From CAVOKN01 sp963696505 (GTDB lineage Bacteria; Pseudomonadota; Gammaproteobacteria; Burkholderiales; Rhodocyclaceae): a stretch of DNA of 64,000 nucleotides. Each line of letters starts with the position of its first letter. Position 1 is the first letter of the stretch. The position numbers were made by a program, and so were the translations under genes. Positions 47,738 to 57,938 of the stretch are shown piece after piece. The notes under the pieces are model-generated. The model searched no databases and was not told the DNA's origin. It worked only from the letters and a program-made list of their open reading frames with translations. The DNA is taken from assembly GCA_963696505.1 (NCBI GenBank), contig CAVOKN010000023.1:186001-250000 (forward strand), given 5' to 3'.

Positions 47738-48494
47738 CCTGCCGATGATCCGCGCCGCGGATGTGCACAAGCGCTTCGGCGCGGTGGAAGTGCTGAAGGG
47801 CGTGTCGCTGGAGATGGCCAGGGGCGAGGTGATCGCCGTCATCGGTCCCTCCGGCTCGGGCAAGAGCACCTTCCTGCGCTGCCTCAACCATCTCGAAACC
47901 ATAGACCGTGGAAGCATCGAGATCGAGGGCGAAGCCATGGTGCGCACGGCGGACGGCGCGTGCCGCTACGCGCCCGACGCCCAGGTGCGCCGCATCTGCC
48001 GCAGGATGGGAATGGTGTTTCAGCACTTCAACCTCTTCCCCCACCTCACCGTGATGCAGAACCTGATCGAGGCGCCGCTCACCGTCCAGGGCAAGCGCCG
48101 CGAGGAAGTCGTGCCCAAGGCCGAGGCGCTGCTGCGCAAGGTCGGCTTGTTCGAGAAGCGCGACGCCTACCCCTCGCGCCTGTCCGGCGGACAAAAGCAG
48201 CGTGTGGCGATTGCCCGCGCCCTGGCGATGGAACCGGACATCATGCTGTTCGACGAGCCCACCTCGGCCCTCGACCCGGAACTCACCGGCGAAGTGCTGC
48301 GCACCATGCGCCAGCTCGCCGAGGAGCACATGAGCATGCTGGTGGTGACCCACGAAATGGCCTTCGCGCGCGAAGTCGCCGGCCGCGTGCTGTTCATGGA
48401 TCAGGGCGAAATCATCGAGCAGCGCCCGGCCGCGGAACTCTTCGCCGATCCACGGCATCCGCGTACGCGGGCGTTTCTGGAACACATGCTGTAA
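47727..48494 (+). CDS. Polar amino-acid ABC transporter ATP-binding protein
   Basis: The 255-residue ATPase has Walker A GPSGSGKSTFLR, signature LSGGQKQRVAIARALAM, Walker B MLFDEPTSALDPEL and the His switch VVTHEMAFAREVAG. It overlaps the permease gene by 11 bp, indicating coupled synthesis. A strong hairpin ends the operon. The start at 47727 (MTNDLPMIRAADVHKRFG) could also be ATG 47745. Confidence 0.95.
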   Translation: MTNDLPMIRAADVHKRFGAVEVLKGVSLEMARGEVIAVIGPSGSGKSTFLRCLNHLETIDRGSIEIEGEAMVRTADGACRYAPDAQVRRICRRMGMVFQHFNLFPHLTVMQNLIEAPLTVQGKRREEVVPKAEALLRKVGLFEKRDAYPSRLSGGQKQRVAIARALAMEPDIMLFDEPTSALDPELTGEVLRTMRQLAEEHMSMLVVTHEMAFAREVAGRVLFMDQGEIIEQRPAAELFADPRHPRTRAFLEHML

Positions 48495-48508
48495 CCGCAG
48501 GTCGCGCC

Positions 48509-48542
48509 GGGGCAGCGCCTCCCGGGCGGGAGGCGCTGCCCC
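48509..48542. terminator. Strong bidirectional hairpin between convergent units
   Basis: A perfect 15-bp inverted repeat GGGGCAGCGCCTCCC / GGGAGGCGCTGCCCC with loop GGGC lies 14 bp after the ABC operon and 19 bp after the convergent small gene. No T-run is present, but the stem is very stable. Confidence 0.7.
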
Positions 48543-48561
48543 ATGTCGGCCAGTGGCTTTA

Positions 48562-48885
48562 CTACTGGACGTTGACGACGACGTACTGGGTACCGGAGGG
48601 CTGGTAGTAGGTTGCGCCGCATTGATGCAAGGTCGTGCCTTCAATGACGATGACCGTGCAGGCAGGAGGCAGGGCCACAACGGTAACGGAGGTCGCGACG
48701 ATCATGCGCCTCGTCGTGCGCCGGGCCACGCCCGCGACGCTCACTGGCGTCATAGGTCTGCCGACAACCGCCTGGGCCTCTTCCACCAGGAGCCCGCCCT
48801 CGATGATCCCGCCGCCTGGCAGAAGCTCGCCGGCGCCCACGGCACACCCAAGTGCCAGCATCAGAACAGTCGATCGCTTCATCAT
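48562..48885 (-). CDS. Small exported protein of unknown function
   Basis: The 107-residue product starts at an ATG overlapping the stop of the upstream DUF2092 gene (ATGA at 48882-48885). It has a signal peptide (MMKRSTVLMLALGCAVGAGE) and a valine/threonine-rich mature part with two or three cysteines (ALPPACTVIVIEGTTLHQCG). It shows no membrane helix beyond the signal. No function is known to me; co-translation with DUF2092 suggests they act together in the periplasm. Confidence 0.75.
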   Translation of the reverse strand: MMKRSTVLMLALGCAVGAGELLPGGGIIEGGLLVEEAQAVVGRPMTPVSVAGVARRTTRRMIVATSVTVVALPPACTVIVIEGTTLHQCGATYYQPSGTQYVVVNVQ

Positions 48886-49685
48886 TTGCCCTCCTCGGAG
48901 GCCACGAACTCCCCGGTTTCGTCAGTCGCGAGCGCTTGAAGTTTCTTCGCGCCCTGGGGAACCGAGAACTTGAACCGGTCGGCCGCGATTGCCGGTTTGG
49001 TATTCCAGTTGCGCAGTTCGACGCTGTACTGCGGGGCGCCTGCCACCCATTTGCTGGTGATCACATACTTCATGGGCAGGGGCTCGTCGCCATCCTTCAC
49101 CCAGATCTGCCAGTTGACCTTGGACGTGCGAAAGGCCAGGTGATGACACTGGACGCCGCCCACGTAGGCCTTTCCGTAGTAGCCGCTGCCGGTTACTCCG
49201 GAGGAAAGAACCGCGTAGGGATTGGACAGCAGCAGGTCCGCTCCCGGCAGGCTCAGTCCGGAATCGGTTTCCAGTGCAGTGATCGCCTGGTCGATCGTTC
49301 CGGCTAGATCCTTCTGCATATAGGCATTTGCCGTCTTGCCGAAAATCGTCAGCTTGCTCCCGTCGTAGATCAGCTCGGCGTCGGCGAACTTTCCCTTGCG
49401 GCTTACGTGGAAGCGCGATGGCCGCTCGACGAGCGCGACTGCCTGGCCGTTCAGTTGCAGCTTCTGCGCATCGAGGGTGACGAACTCATTGCTGATGTCG
49501 GCCGTGACGCTGAAGGCCTTCGTGCCCGCGAGGAATTTTGACATCGATCGCAGAATCTCGTCCGCATGCGGATTCAGGCCTTCGGCTGCAATCGCCGAGC
49601 CGACCGATAGGCCGAGGCCGAGCGCGAACGATGCGGCCACCAGGCTGCGCCCTACGCGCGGACTTCTAAGGGGTTGTTGCTTCAT
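48882..49685 (-). CDS. DUF2092 family periplasmic protein
   Basis: The 267-residue protein has a signal peptide (SLVAASFALGLGLSVGSAIA) and a LolA-like beta-rich body (MSKFLAGTKAFSVTADISNE, ERPSRFHVSRKGKFADAELI, DGSKLTIFGKTANAYMQKDL). DUF2092 proteins resemble lipoprotein carriers but have no proven role. The start at ATG 49685 gives the signal peptide directly. It forms a two-gene operon with the next small exported protein. Confidence 0.85.
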   Translation of the reverse strand: MKQQPLRSPRVGRSLVAASFALGLGLSVGSAIAAEGLNPHADEILRSMSKFLAGTKAFSVTADISNEFVTLDAQKLQLNGQAVALVERPSRFHVSRKGKFADAELIYDGSKLTIFGKTANAYMQKDLAGTIDQAITALETDSGLSLPGADLLLSNPYAVLSSGVTGSGYYGKAYVGGVQCHHLAFRTSKVNWQIWVKDGDEPLPMKYVITSKWVAGAPQYSVELRNWNTKPAIAADRFKFSVPQGAKKLQALATDETGEFVASEEGK

Positions 49686-49842
49686 ACGTTCTCCTTGCCT
49701 GTCAGGCGATTGGCTACCCTCTTCTGCAGAGGTGCATTTCACTCATTCGTCGTATCACGCGCCGCGCGCACCATCGTTTGGCGTGCCGGGCGTGGCGCAT
49801 CCTACCACTACGACGCTGCAAGCCGAGCACTACCGGCGACCT

Positions 49843-50022
49843 TCAGGCAAGTCCCGGCGGCGTCAGCGCGCCATTGACAAAAGCATGCTGGATCGCCGCC
49901 GCGACCAGCGCCGGCATGCCGACGGCCGCTGCCATGGCGAGCATCGCACGCAGCAGGGCGCCGCCCGTCCGTCTCAGGGCGCCGGCTTCGACCTTGCGGG
50001 GAACGGCAGGCGAGGCCCTCAG
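49843..50022 (-). pseudogene. Collapsed AI-2E transporter remnant
   Basis: In the frame downstream of the first ferritin-like gene the minus strand reads an N-terminal VEAGALRRTGGALL joined directly to RAMLAMAAAVGMPALVAAAI and the tail NGALTPPGLA. Compared with the intact transporter at 51812-52828 (VEAAALILTGGALLLV and LLAMLAMEAAFGLPGLVAAP), both ends match but roughly 280 codons between them are missing. It is a deletion remnant of a duplicated gene. The frame remains open, so a 59-residue peptide could still be made. No gene is seen in 49686-49842. Confidence 0.8.
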
Positions 50023-50059
50023 TTCGGCCTCGCCGCTTCGTGGCGGCTGACTTTGGCGG

Positions 50060-50590
50060 TCATGCTCCCGTGCCGAACAGACGCGGCAGCAGATCCAGCG
50101 TGTCCTCGTTCCACAGCACCGGTGCCGGCGTGCGGGCGAGAGCTTCGCGCAGGTCGCGAATCTGGTCGGTGCCCTCGGCCGAAATCTCTGCGGCGAGGCA
50201 CTGAGCGTCTGGGTCGCCGGCGGAGGCCATCACGTCCTCGAACAGCGCCTGGGTGCGTTCCTCGTTGGTCAGGGCAATTCGGATCGCGTAGTGCGGCGTG
50301 AGCAACTGGAACAGCTCGTGGGATACGGCCTCGGGCGGGGCGTCGTCCACCCAACTGTGCTCCACCGGCGAGACCCGCGGCAGCGCAAGGCCCGATGCCC
50401 GCACCGCGAGCGCGTCGGCGTGCTGGGCGTCGAAGCGGGCGAGCCGCTCGAACAGCGCGGCGGTAGCTTCTTCCCCGCGTTCGGCCATCAGTTCGGCGAA
50501 CTCGGCGTAGCGCGCGGCGCTCTCGCGCTCGATCGCCATGGCGTGGGCATAACACTCGGCGATGCTGCCGATTGGACTCATCGAAGCCAT
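50060..50590 (-). CDS. Ferritin-like/rubrerythrin-type protein, copy 1
   Basis: The 176-residue helical protein has likely metal ligands in helix pairs (AIERESAARYAEFAELM and ERLARFDAQHADALA), a linker HSWVDDAPPEAVSHELFQLL and a conserved end APVLWNEDTLDLLPRLF. A rubrerythrin/ferritin-like fold is inferred from the Glu/His spacing. It is nearly identical in layout to copy 2 at 52866-53396. It precedes the transporter remnant. The leader holds the palindrome CATCCCG-tgg-CGGGATG. Confidence 0.75.
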   Translation of the reverse strand: MASMSPIGSIAECYAHAMAIERESAARYAEFAELMAERGEEATAALFERLARFDAQHADALAVRASGLALPRVSPVEHSWVDDAPPEAVSHELFQLLTPHYAIRIALTNEERTQALFEDVMASAGDPDAQCLAAEISAEGTDQIRDLREALARTPAPVLWNEDTLDLLPRLFGTGA

Positions 50591-50712
50591 GTTGGGTGTC
50601 CTCCTGTTGGCATCCCGTGGCGGGATGATGGGAGGACTCTACTCCGCTGTCTTGACCGAAGTAAGACACGGTGCACCATGGATTCGGGATGCCGTCGGGA
50701 GATTCCCCCCAC
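50591..50712 (-). promoter_or_regulatory. Duplicated leader/promoter region of ferritin-like copy 1
   Basis: This 120-bp stretch is nearly the same as 53397-53520 upstream of copy 2. Shared parts include AAGTAAGACACGGTGCACCA followed by TGGATTCGGGA, and CATCCCG-tgg-CGGGA (a perfect 7-bp palindrome here, 50611-50627). Conservation of a leader and palindrome suggests a common regulator or RNA hairpin. Exact promoter boxes are not clear. Confidence 0.6.
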
Positions 50713-51207
50713 CCTGGCCCTTCCCCGCCCTGAGCCCATCGAGATACTGGAGATTTCTCACCGGGCACAACTACGTGCTTCAGCCAAAGCAGGTGTCGGT
50801 CGTGTCCGGCGGAACCATTGCGGTATTCCTCGACCGCCATTGCCGGCCAGAAGCCCGCCAGCTACGGTGGCGGAGGCTGCATTGCGCATCAGCGATGACT
50901 ACTCAGGACGCAATTCGCCCTTCAGGAAGTAGCGTCTGCGCGCAGGACTTGCAGCGGCAAGCCCCGACCGTTCTCGCTTCGACTGGATTTGTGAAGTGCG
51001 GAGAACAGGTTCAGGAAGCCCTGGGGTTCGTCTTATCCACGAAGTCGTGAACCCCATGGACCTTCTTCCTTGCTGCCGCTTGGGCGCTTCTGATGCAACT
51101 TTTTCAGGCGTTGTGTGCAGTTCGGATCGAACGCCACAAACGCGGATCGGACGTTGGGCTGGCGATATCGGCTCCGGCCCTTGCGGGCCGTGAGCGAATC
51201 TGTAGCG
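50713..51207. other. Long gap without a supported gene
   Basis: No frame has both a family match and a good ribosome site. Base composition is mixed and slightly poorer in GC. Open frames on the plus strand (for instance 50562-51050) cross the duplicated leader and look accidental. The gap may contain the decayed end of the duplication or promoter DNA for neighbours. Confidence 0.5.
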
Positions 51208-51777
51208 CTACATGACGCTATAGACGACTACACCCGGCGCGCGAAGCAGGTACGACTTGCCGCGGTATGTGAACCGGATCACCGTTATCGCACGAGGTGC
51301 GGCATCGAACACGCTCTGGAAGTTCTCGTCAGTCAGCGGACCTCCGATTTCCTGGAACGATCGAATGGGCGAGCTGCAATCCCGCGCGATGATGGAGATG
51401 ACCCCGTCGGGCGGGTCGGACCTGTGGGGCATGGGCGGGCCGCTCCAAACCGCATCACCCTGGAATACCCACATGCGGTCGGCCACGAGCTCCGACAGCC
51501 ATTGGCGTGATCGGGTATTCGTGCGTATCTCTACAGGGACGATGAAGCACCGTCCGCGGCAATCGACGGCCTGACCAGGCACCTTAAACGTTGGCAAGAT
51601 GTTTATGTAAGGGCGCGCGACAGCGTTGAGCATAACGCCGTCGAGTTCGATGGATTCCGGGGAACCCCGGAGATCGGCGACCGTTGGCTCCTCGGCGTTA
51701 CAGAGACCTACGACCGCAATAAGCAGCAGTCCGATATGGAATGCTTTTTGCCATTTATTTGTGTCTCCTATAGCCAT
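51208..51777 (-). CDS. Exported protein of unknown function between the two ferritin modules
   Basis: The 189-residue protein has an N-terminal hydrophobic export segment (HIGLLLIAVVGLCNAEEPTV) and a mature part with a cysteine pair (VDCRGRCFIVPVEIRT), a later CSSPIRSFQ and a beta-rich pattern. No family is recognised. Its composition is less GC-rich than its neighbours, which may mean recent gain. It separates the decayed and intact copies of the duplicated module. Confidence 0.65.
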   Translation of the reverse strand: MAIGDTNKWQKAFHIGLLLIAVVGLCNAEEPTVADLRGSPESIELDGVMLNAVARPYINILPTFKVPGQAVDCRGRCFIVPVEIRTNTRSRQWLSELVADRMWVFQGDAVWSGPPMPHRSDPPDGVISIIARDCSSPIRSFQEIGGPLTDENFQSVFDAAPRAITVIRFTYRGKSYLLRAPGVVVYSVM

Positions 51778-51811
51778 TGTGTGCAGGCGGCGTACCCTGC
51801 GCGTTCTTTCC

Positions 51812-52828
51812 TCAGATCAACCCCCGCCGCGCCAGCTCATCCTTGACATAGGCATAGTAGATCGGCGCGGCGACCAGCCCCGGCAGGCCGAAGGCGGCTT
51901 CCATGGCGAGCATGGCGAGCAGCAGCTCCCAGGCGCGGGCCTGGATCTGCGAGCCGACGATGCGGGCGTTGAGGAAGTACTCCAGCTTGTGGATCACCAC
52001 CAGGAATCCGAGTGAGGCCAGCGCCACTTGCGGCGAGTGGGCGAGGCTCACCACCACGATGACGGTGTTGGAAATGAGGTTGCCGATCACCGGCAGCAGA
52101 CCGGCGAAGAAGGTGACGGCGATCAGGGTCTTGGTCAGCGGCAGATGCACGCCGAACAGCGGCAGTAGGACCGCGAGATAAAGCGCGGTAAACAAGGTGT
52201 TGAGCGCCGAGATGCGCAACTGGGCAAACACCACGCGGCGGAAGGCGTCGCCCAGGCGCGCCGCGCGCACGATGAGCGCGCCCGAAAGCGGTCGATAGGT
52301 GTGCAGCGGCCGGGCTTCGTGCAGGGCGATCATGGCGCCGGCGATGAGGCCGATCAGGATGTGGGCGAAGGCGCGCCCCGCCTCCTTGCCCACCAGCTGC
52401 ACGTCGGATGCGTGGCTGCGCAGCCAGTTCACGGTGGCAGTCTTGATCTGTTCCGTGTCCAGCGGAATCTGCTCCGCCAGCGCGAGCGGTATCGACGCCC
52501 GTGCGCCTTCGATGATTTCCGCCATTTTCTTGAGCAGGGCGGGAAGGCTGCCGGCCTCGCTGCGGAAAAAGGCCACTGCCGCGACGATCGCGAGCGTCAC
52601 CGCGCCGACGATCAGGGTCGAGAGCAGGGCGACCACCACGAGTTTGGAGCGCTCGTTCGAAAGGTGCCGCTCCAGGTGCGGCGCGACGATGTGCACCAGT
52701 TCGTACACGAGCAGCCCGGCGAGCAGGGCGCCGAGCAGGTGCAGCTTGAGGACGAGCAGCAGCGCGCCGCCCGTGAGTATCAGGGCGGCGGCTTCGACAC
52801 TGCGGGACAGGGGCGGCGAGGCGCTCAG
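51812..52828 (-). CDS. AI-2E family transporter, probable CTG start
   Basis: About 338 residues with eight membrane helices match the AI-2E/TqsA/PerM family: LGALLAGLLVYELVHIVAPH near the start, LPLTKTLIAVTFFAGLLPVI and GNLISNTVIVVVSLAHSPQV in the conserved core. No ATG, GTG or TTG exists in frame between the ferritin stop (52866) and the first helix. A CTG at 52828 with GGCGAGG 5 nt upstream is the best start, or else translation reaches the frame by slippage from the ferritin gene. Substrate is unknown; the family name does not prove autoinducer export. Confidence 0.82.
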   Translation of the reverse strand: MSASPPLSRSVEAAALILTGGALLLVLKLHLLGALLAGLLVYELVHIVAPHLERHLSNERSKLVVVALLSTLIVGAVTLAIVAAVAFFRSEAGSLPALLKKMAEIIEGARASIPLALAEQIPLDTEQIKTATVNWLRSHASDVQLVGKEAGRAFAHILIGLIAGAMIALHEARPLHTYRPLSGALIVRAARLGDAFRRVVFAQLRISALNTLFTALYLAVLLPLFGVHLPLTKTLIAVTFFAGLLPVIGNLISNTVIVVVSLAHSPQVALASLGFLVVIHKLEYFLNARIVGSQIQARAWELLLAMLAMEAAFGLPGLVAAPIYYAYVKDELARRGLI

Positions 52829-52865
52829 TTCGGCCTCGCCGCTACGCGGCGGCTGACTTTCGGCT

Positions 52866-53396
52866 TCATGCTCCGTTGCTGAACAGGGGCGGCAGCAGAT
52901 CCAGCGTGTCCTCGTTCCACAGCACGGGTGCCGGCGTGCGGGAGAGCGCTTCGCGCAGATGCCGTATCTGCTCCGTGCCGCCGGCGGAGATTTCCGCCGC
53001 GAGGCGCTGTGCCTCGGGGTCGCTGTTGGAGGCCATGACATCCGCGAACAGCGCCTGGGTGCGCTGCGCGTTGGTCAGCGCAATGCTGATGGCGTGATGC
53101 GGCGTCAGCAACTGGAACAGTTCGTGGGACACGGACTCGGGCGGCGCGTCGTCCACCCAGCTATGCTCGACCGTGGAAACGCGCGGCAGCGCAAGGCCGG
53201 ATGCCCGTGCGGCGAGGGTTTCGGCGTGTCGCGAGTCGAATTGCGCCAGGCGCTCGAACAGCGCCGCGGTCGCTTCCTCGCCGCGCTCGCCCATCAGTTC
53301 CGCGAACTCGGCGTAGCGTGCCGCGCCTTCGCGCCCGATAGCCATGGCGTGGGCATAACACTCGGCAATGTTGCCGATCGGGGTCATTGAAGTCAT
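52866..53396 (-). CDS. Ferritin-like/rubrerythrin-type protein, copy 2
   Basis: The 176-residue product starts MTSMTPIGNIAECYAHAMAI and matches copy 1 along its full length, with the same APVLWNEDTLDLLPPLF end. Glu and His residues (GREGAARYAEFAELM, ERLAQFDSRHAETLA) are kept. It directly precedes the intact AI-2E transporter, 37 bp before its presumed CTG start. Co-expression of an iron- or peroxide-related protein and a membrane exporter is implied by the layout only. Confidence 0.75.
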   Translation of the reverse strand: MTSMTPIGNIAECYAHAMAIGREGAARYAEFAELMGERGEEATAALFERLAQFDSRHAETLAARASGLALPRVSTVEHSWVDDAPPESVSHELFQLLTPHHAISIALTNAQRTQALFADVMASNSDPEAQRLAAEISAGGTEQIRHLREALSRTPAPVLWNEDTLDLLPPLFSNGA

Positions 53397-53520
53397 TTTG
53401 AATATCCTCTCTGGTGGCATCCCGTGGCGGGACGGTGGGCGCACTCTACTCCGCTGTCGTGTCGGAAGTAAGACACGGTGCACCATGGATTCGGGATGTC
53501 GCCGGGAGTTCCCCCCCCTG
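53397..53520 (-). promoter_or_regulatory. Duplicated leader/promoter region of ferritin-like copy 2
   Basis: Aligned with 50591-50712 it has the same AAGTAAGACACGGTGCACCA word and the CATCCCG-tgg-CGGGA palindrome with one changed base in the right arm (53418-53434). It marks the end of the duplicated unit; the DNA beyond (53521-53606) is a GC-rich repeat-like stretch before glnS. Confidence 0.6.
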
Positions 53521-53606
53521 GCCCGCACCCGCGGGCGGGGGAGGAGAGGAATGCGCGGAACCGGCTGTCGGCTCCCTCACCCGCCTGGCGGGGATGAGCG
53601 GTGGCG

Positions 53607-55490
<1,884 letters not shown>

Positions 55491-55602
55491 GGTTGTTCCT
55501 TGCTTGCTGTGGTTCCGGCTCGTCGCCGGTGTCGGGGATCGAAGGCGATTCTAACCGCGGCGGCGGGCCCGTAGCGCCGCGACCGCTTCCCGCCCTGCCC
55601 GG

Positions 55603-57843
55603 CTACTGATCGGGAGTGGGTTTGCGCAACTCGTCCGGAACGCCGTCCTCCCAGACGGTGAAGTAGAAGGTGGCGCCCGCATTGGGGCTGGCCTCGGCCC
55701 AGATTTCGCCGCCGAAGCGGCGGACGATGCGGCTGACCAGCGCGAGGCCGATGCCGGTGCCCTCGAACTGGCTCGGCGGATGCAGGCGCTGGAAGGGCGA
55801 GAAGAGCTTCCCGGCGTAGCTCATGTCGAAGCCGGCGCCGTTGTCGGCGACGAAGAAGGCGCGCTTGCCGCGGTTCTCGGTGAGGCCGAATTCGATCCTC
55901 GCCTGGGCCTTGCGGCCGGTGTACTTCCAGGCGTTGGCGAGCAGGTTGCCGAGCACGATCTGCATCAGTCCAGGGTCGGCGTCGACCCTCAGTTCCGGCG
56001 TGATGACCGACTCGACGCGGCGCTCCGGAGCGCTCTCCCGCAGCTTGGCCAGCAGGTCCTCCACCAGTTCCGAGAGGTTCACGGGGCGCAGTTCGATGTG
56101 GCTGCGGGTGACCCGGGAAAGCCGCAACAGGTCGTCGATCAACTGTTCCATGCGGCGCGAGGCGGAGATGATGCGTTCGAGATAATGGTTGGCGGTCGCG
56201 TCGAGGCTCTTCGCGAAGTCGTCGAGCAGGATGCGGCTGTAGCCGTTGAGGGCGCGCAGCGGCGCCCTCAGGTCGTGGGAGACAGAGTAGGCGAAGGCCT
56301 CCAGCTCCTTGTTCGCCTCCTCGAGCTGGCGGGTACGGCGCTTGACCCGGTCTTCCAGTTCCGTATTGAGGCGGTTCATGCGCTCCACGGCCCACTGCCG
56401 TACCACGGCCACTGCCACTTGCTCGGCGATTGTCAGGGCGGTGCGGATCTCGTCGTCGCTGGGCTCGTGCCGCTCGCTGAATCCGAGCAGGAAGGTGCCC
56501 AGCGAGCGGCCCTGCTGCGCGACGGGAATGAAGGCCACCGAGACGACGCCTTCGCGGCGCAGCGGCTTGTCGAGATCGGCGAGCTCCGGCGCGCGCACGC
56601 CGTCCGGCAGCAGCAGCGGCGCGTCCGGGATGTTGTCCGGCGTCCATTTGACGTGACCGTCCACCGCTGCGCAGAAGGAGTCGCTGAAGCCGTTCCAGGC
56701 CACGAAGCGCAGCGCCTTGCGCTTGTCGAAGAGCATGATCGCCGCGCTGCAGCAACTGGTCGTCGTGAGCAGGGTGTGCAGCCCGACTTCGAACACCTGC
56801 CCCGCCGACGCGGCGCGGTTCACGGTCTCGGTCATGTGGTGCAGGGCACGGATGCTGGCGCTGTCCTGCTTGTCCTTGGTGATGTCGCGCGCCACCGAAA
56901 GGATCGCCGGCCTGCCGCGGTAGGGGATGCGCGCGCCCTCGACTTCGATCCAGCCCGTGCTGCCGTCGAAGCGGCGGATGCGCAGTTGGACCTTGGGCAG
57001 GCGTGCCTGGGTCAGCATCGCCGTCATCCGCTCGCGCGCCAGCGGGAGCGATTCGTCGTGCACGAAGTCCTCGATGGAACGGCCCACCACGTCCGAAAGC
57101 CGGGTGGCACCCGCAATCTGCATCGCTCCGAGGTTGGCCAATGCAACCTGTCCGTCCTGCACCACCATCACCGCGCCGGGCGCCATGTCCAGCAGCAGGC
57201 GGTAACGCTCCTCGCCCTGGTGGTAATCGGCCTGTCGTTCACGGTAAAGCTCGATCTGGTGGCTGCGATCCAGGGCGAGGGACAGGTACTGGCCGAGATG
57301 GCTGCCGAGCAATTCGTCGAATTCGCCGAAGGGCTCTCCGTCGAGGCGTTCGCTCAGGTACAGCCTGCCATAGGCGCGGCCGTGGCTGGACAGCGGCACC
57401 GCCAGCAGTGTGCGCATCGCCGGATGGTGGGGCGGAAAGCCTGTCCGGCGGGGATCCGCGTCGATGTCGTCGAGGCGCAGCGCACAGCGGTTCGCGATGA
57501 CTGCGCCGAGCAGGCCCAGGCCGCGGGGCAGGGCGCCGATGCGCGCCGCCTCCTGCGCCGCAATGCCGGTATGGACGAAATGCCGGTAGGTGTCGGCCTC
57601 ATCGAGGATGCCGATGGCGCCGTAGCGGGCGCCGATGATCTGCGCGGCGCCTTCCACCGCAAGCTGGAGCAGCGCTTCCTCGGGCTGCCCGGCGGAGACG
57701 GCATCCAGCATTTCGCGGGCGAGCCGGAGCAGCCCGGCGAGCTGCTCGCCCTTGTCCGGCACGCCGCCGGCCGAACCCTCGCGGCGCGCGGGTGGCGCGT
57801 CGCGGGCCGGGGTGTTCGCGTCCAGTGAGGTTTCGTGATCCAT
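55603..57843 (-). CDS. GAF-PAS-GAF sensor histidine kinase
   Basis: The 746-residue cytoplasmic kinase has a GAF domain (about 40-190), a PAS domain (about 215-335; GAVMVVQDGQVALANLGAMQ), a second GAF (about 340-490), a coiled-coil linker, HisKA with the phosphorylated His in FAYSVSHDLRAPLRALNGYS, and HATPase_c (NLLANAWKYTG, FFVADNGAGFDMSYAGKLFS, GTGIGLALVSRIVRRFGG). No transmembrane helix or signal peptide is seen, so it senses an internal or diffusible signal. A response regulator is not adjacent, so it is an orphan in this window. Phytochrome-type kinases share the H-box. Confidence 0.92.
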   Translation of the reverse strand: MDHETSLDANTPARDAPPARREGSAGGVPDKGEQLAGLLRLAREMLDAVSAGQPEEALLQLAVEGAAQIIGARYGAIGILDEADTYRHFVHTGIAAQEAARIGALPRGLGLLGAVIANRCALRLDDIDADPRRTGFPPHHPAMRTLLAVPLSSHGRAYGRLYLSERLDGEPFGEFDELLGSHLGQYLSLALDRSHQIELYRERQADYHQGEERYRLLLDMAPGAVMVVQDGQVALANLGAMQIAGATRLSDVVGRSIEDFVHDESLPLARERMTAMLTQARLPKVQLRIRRFDGSTGWIEVEGARIPYRGRPAILSVARDITKDKQDSASIRALHHMTETVNRAASAGQVFEVGLHTLLTTTSCCSAAIMLFDKRKALRFVAWNGFSDSFCAAVDGHVKWTPDNIPDAPLLLPDGVRAPELADLDKPLRREGVVSVAFIPVAQQGRSLGTFLLGFSERHEPSDDEIRTALTIAEQVAVAVVRQWAVERMNRLNTELEDRVKRRTRQLEEANKELEAFAYSVSHDLRAPLRALNGYSRILLDDFAKSLDATANHYLERIISASRRMEQLIDDLLRLSRVTRSHIELRPVNLSELVEDLLAKLRESAPERRVESVITPELRVDADPGLMQIVLGNLLANAWKYTGRKAQARIEFGLTENRGKRAFFVADNGAGFDMSYAGKLFSPFQRLHPPSQFEGTGIGLALVSRIVRRFGGEIWAEASPNAGATFYFTVWEDGVPDELRKPTPDQ

Positions 57844-57938
57844 GGTGCCAGGGCCGGGGCGCCGGGCGCGGGTGCTTCGAGCCTTCGGGGGGATGCGTTC
57901 CTACGGCCGCCGAGCCGGCAACTTGAGCGCTTCCGCCT

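Noticed and set aside
50562..51050. A 162-codon plus frame upstream of copy 1
   Set aside because: It crosses the duplicated ferritin leader in antisense and then random sequence. The part shared with the second copy is not kept in frame.
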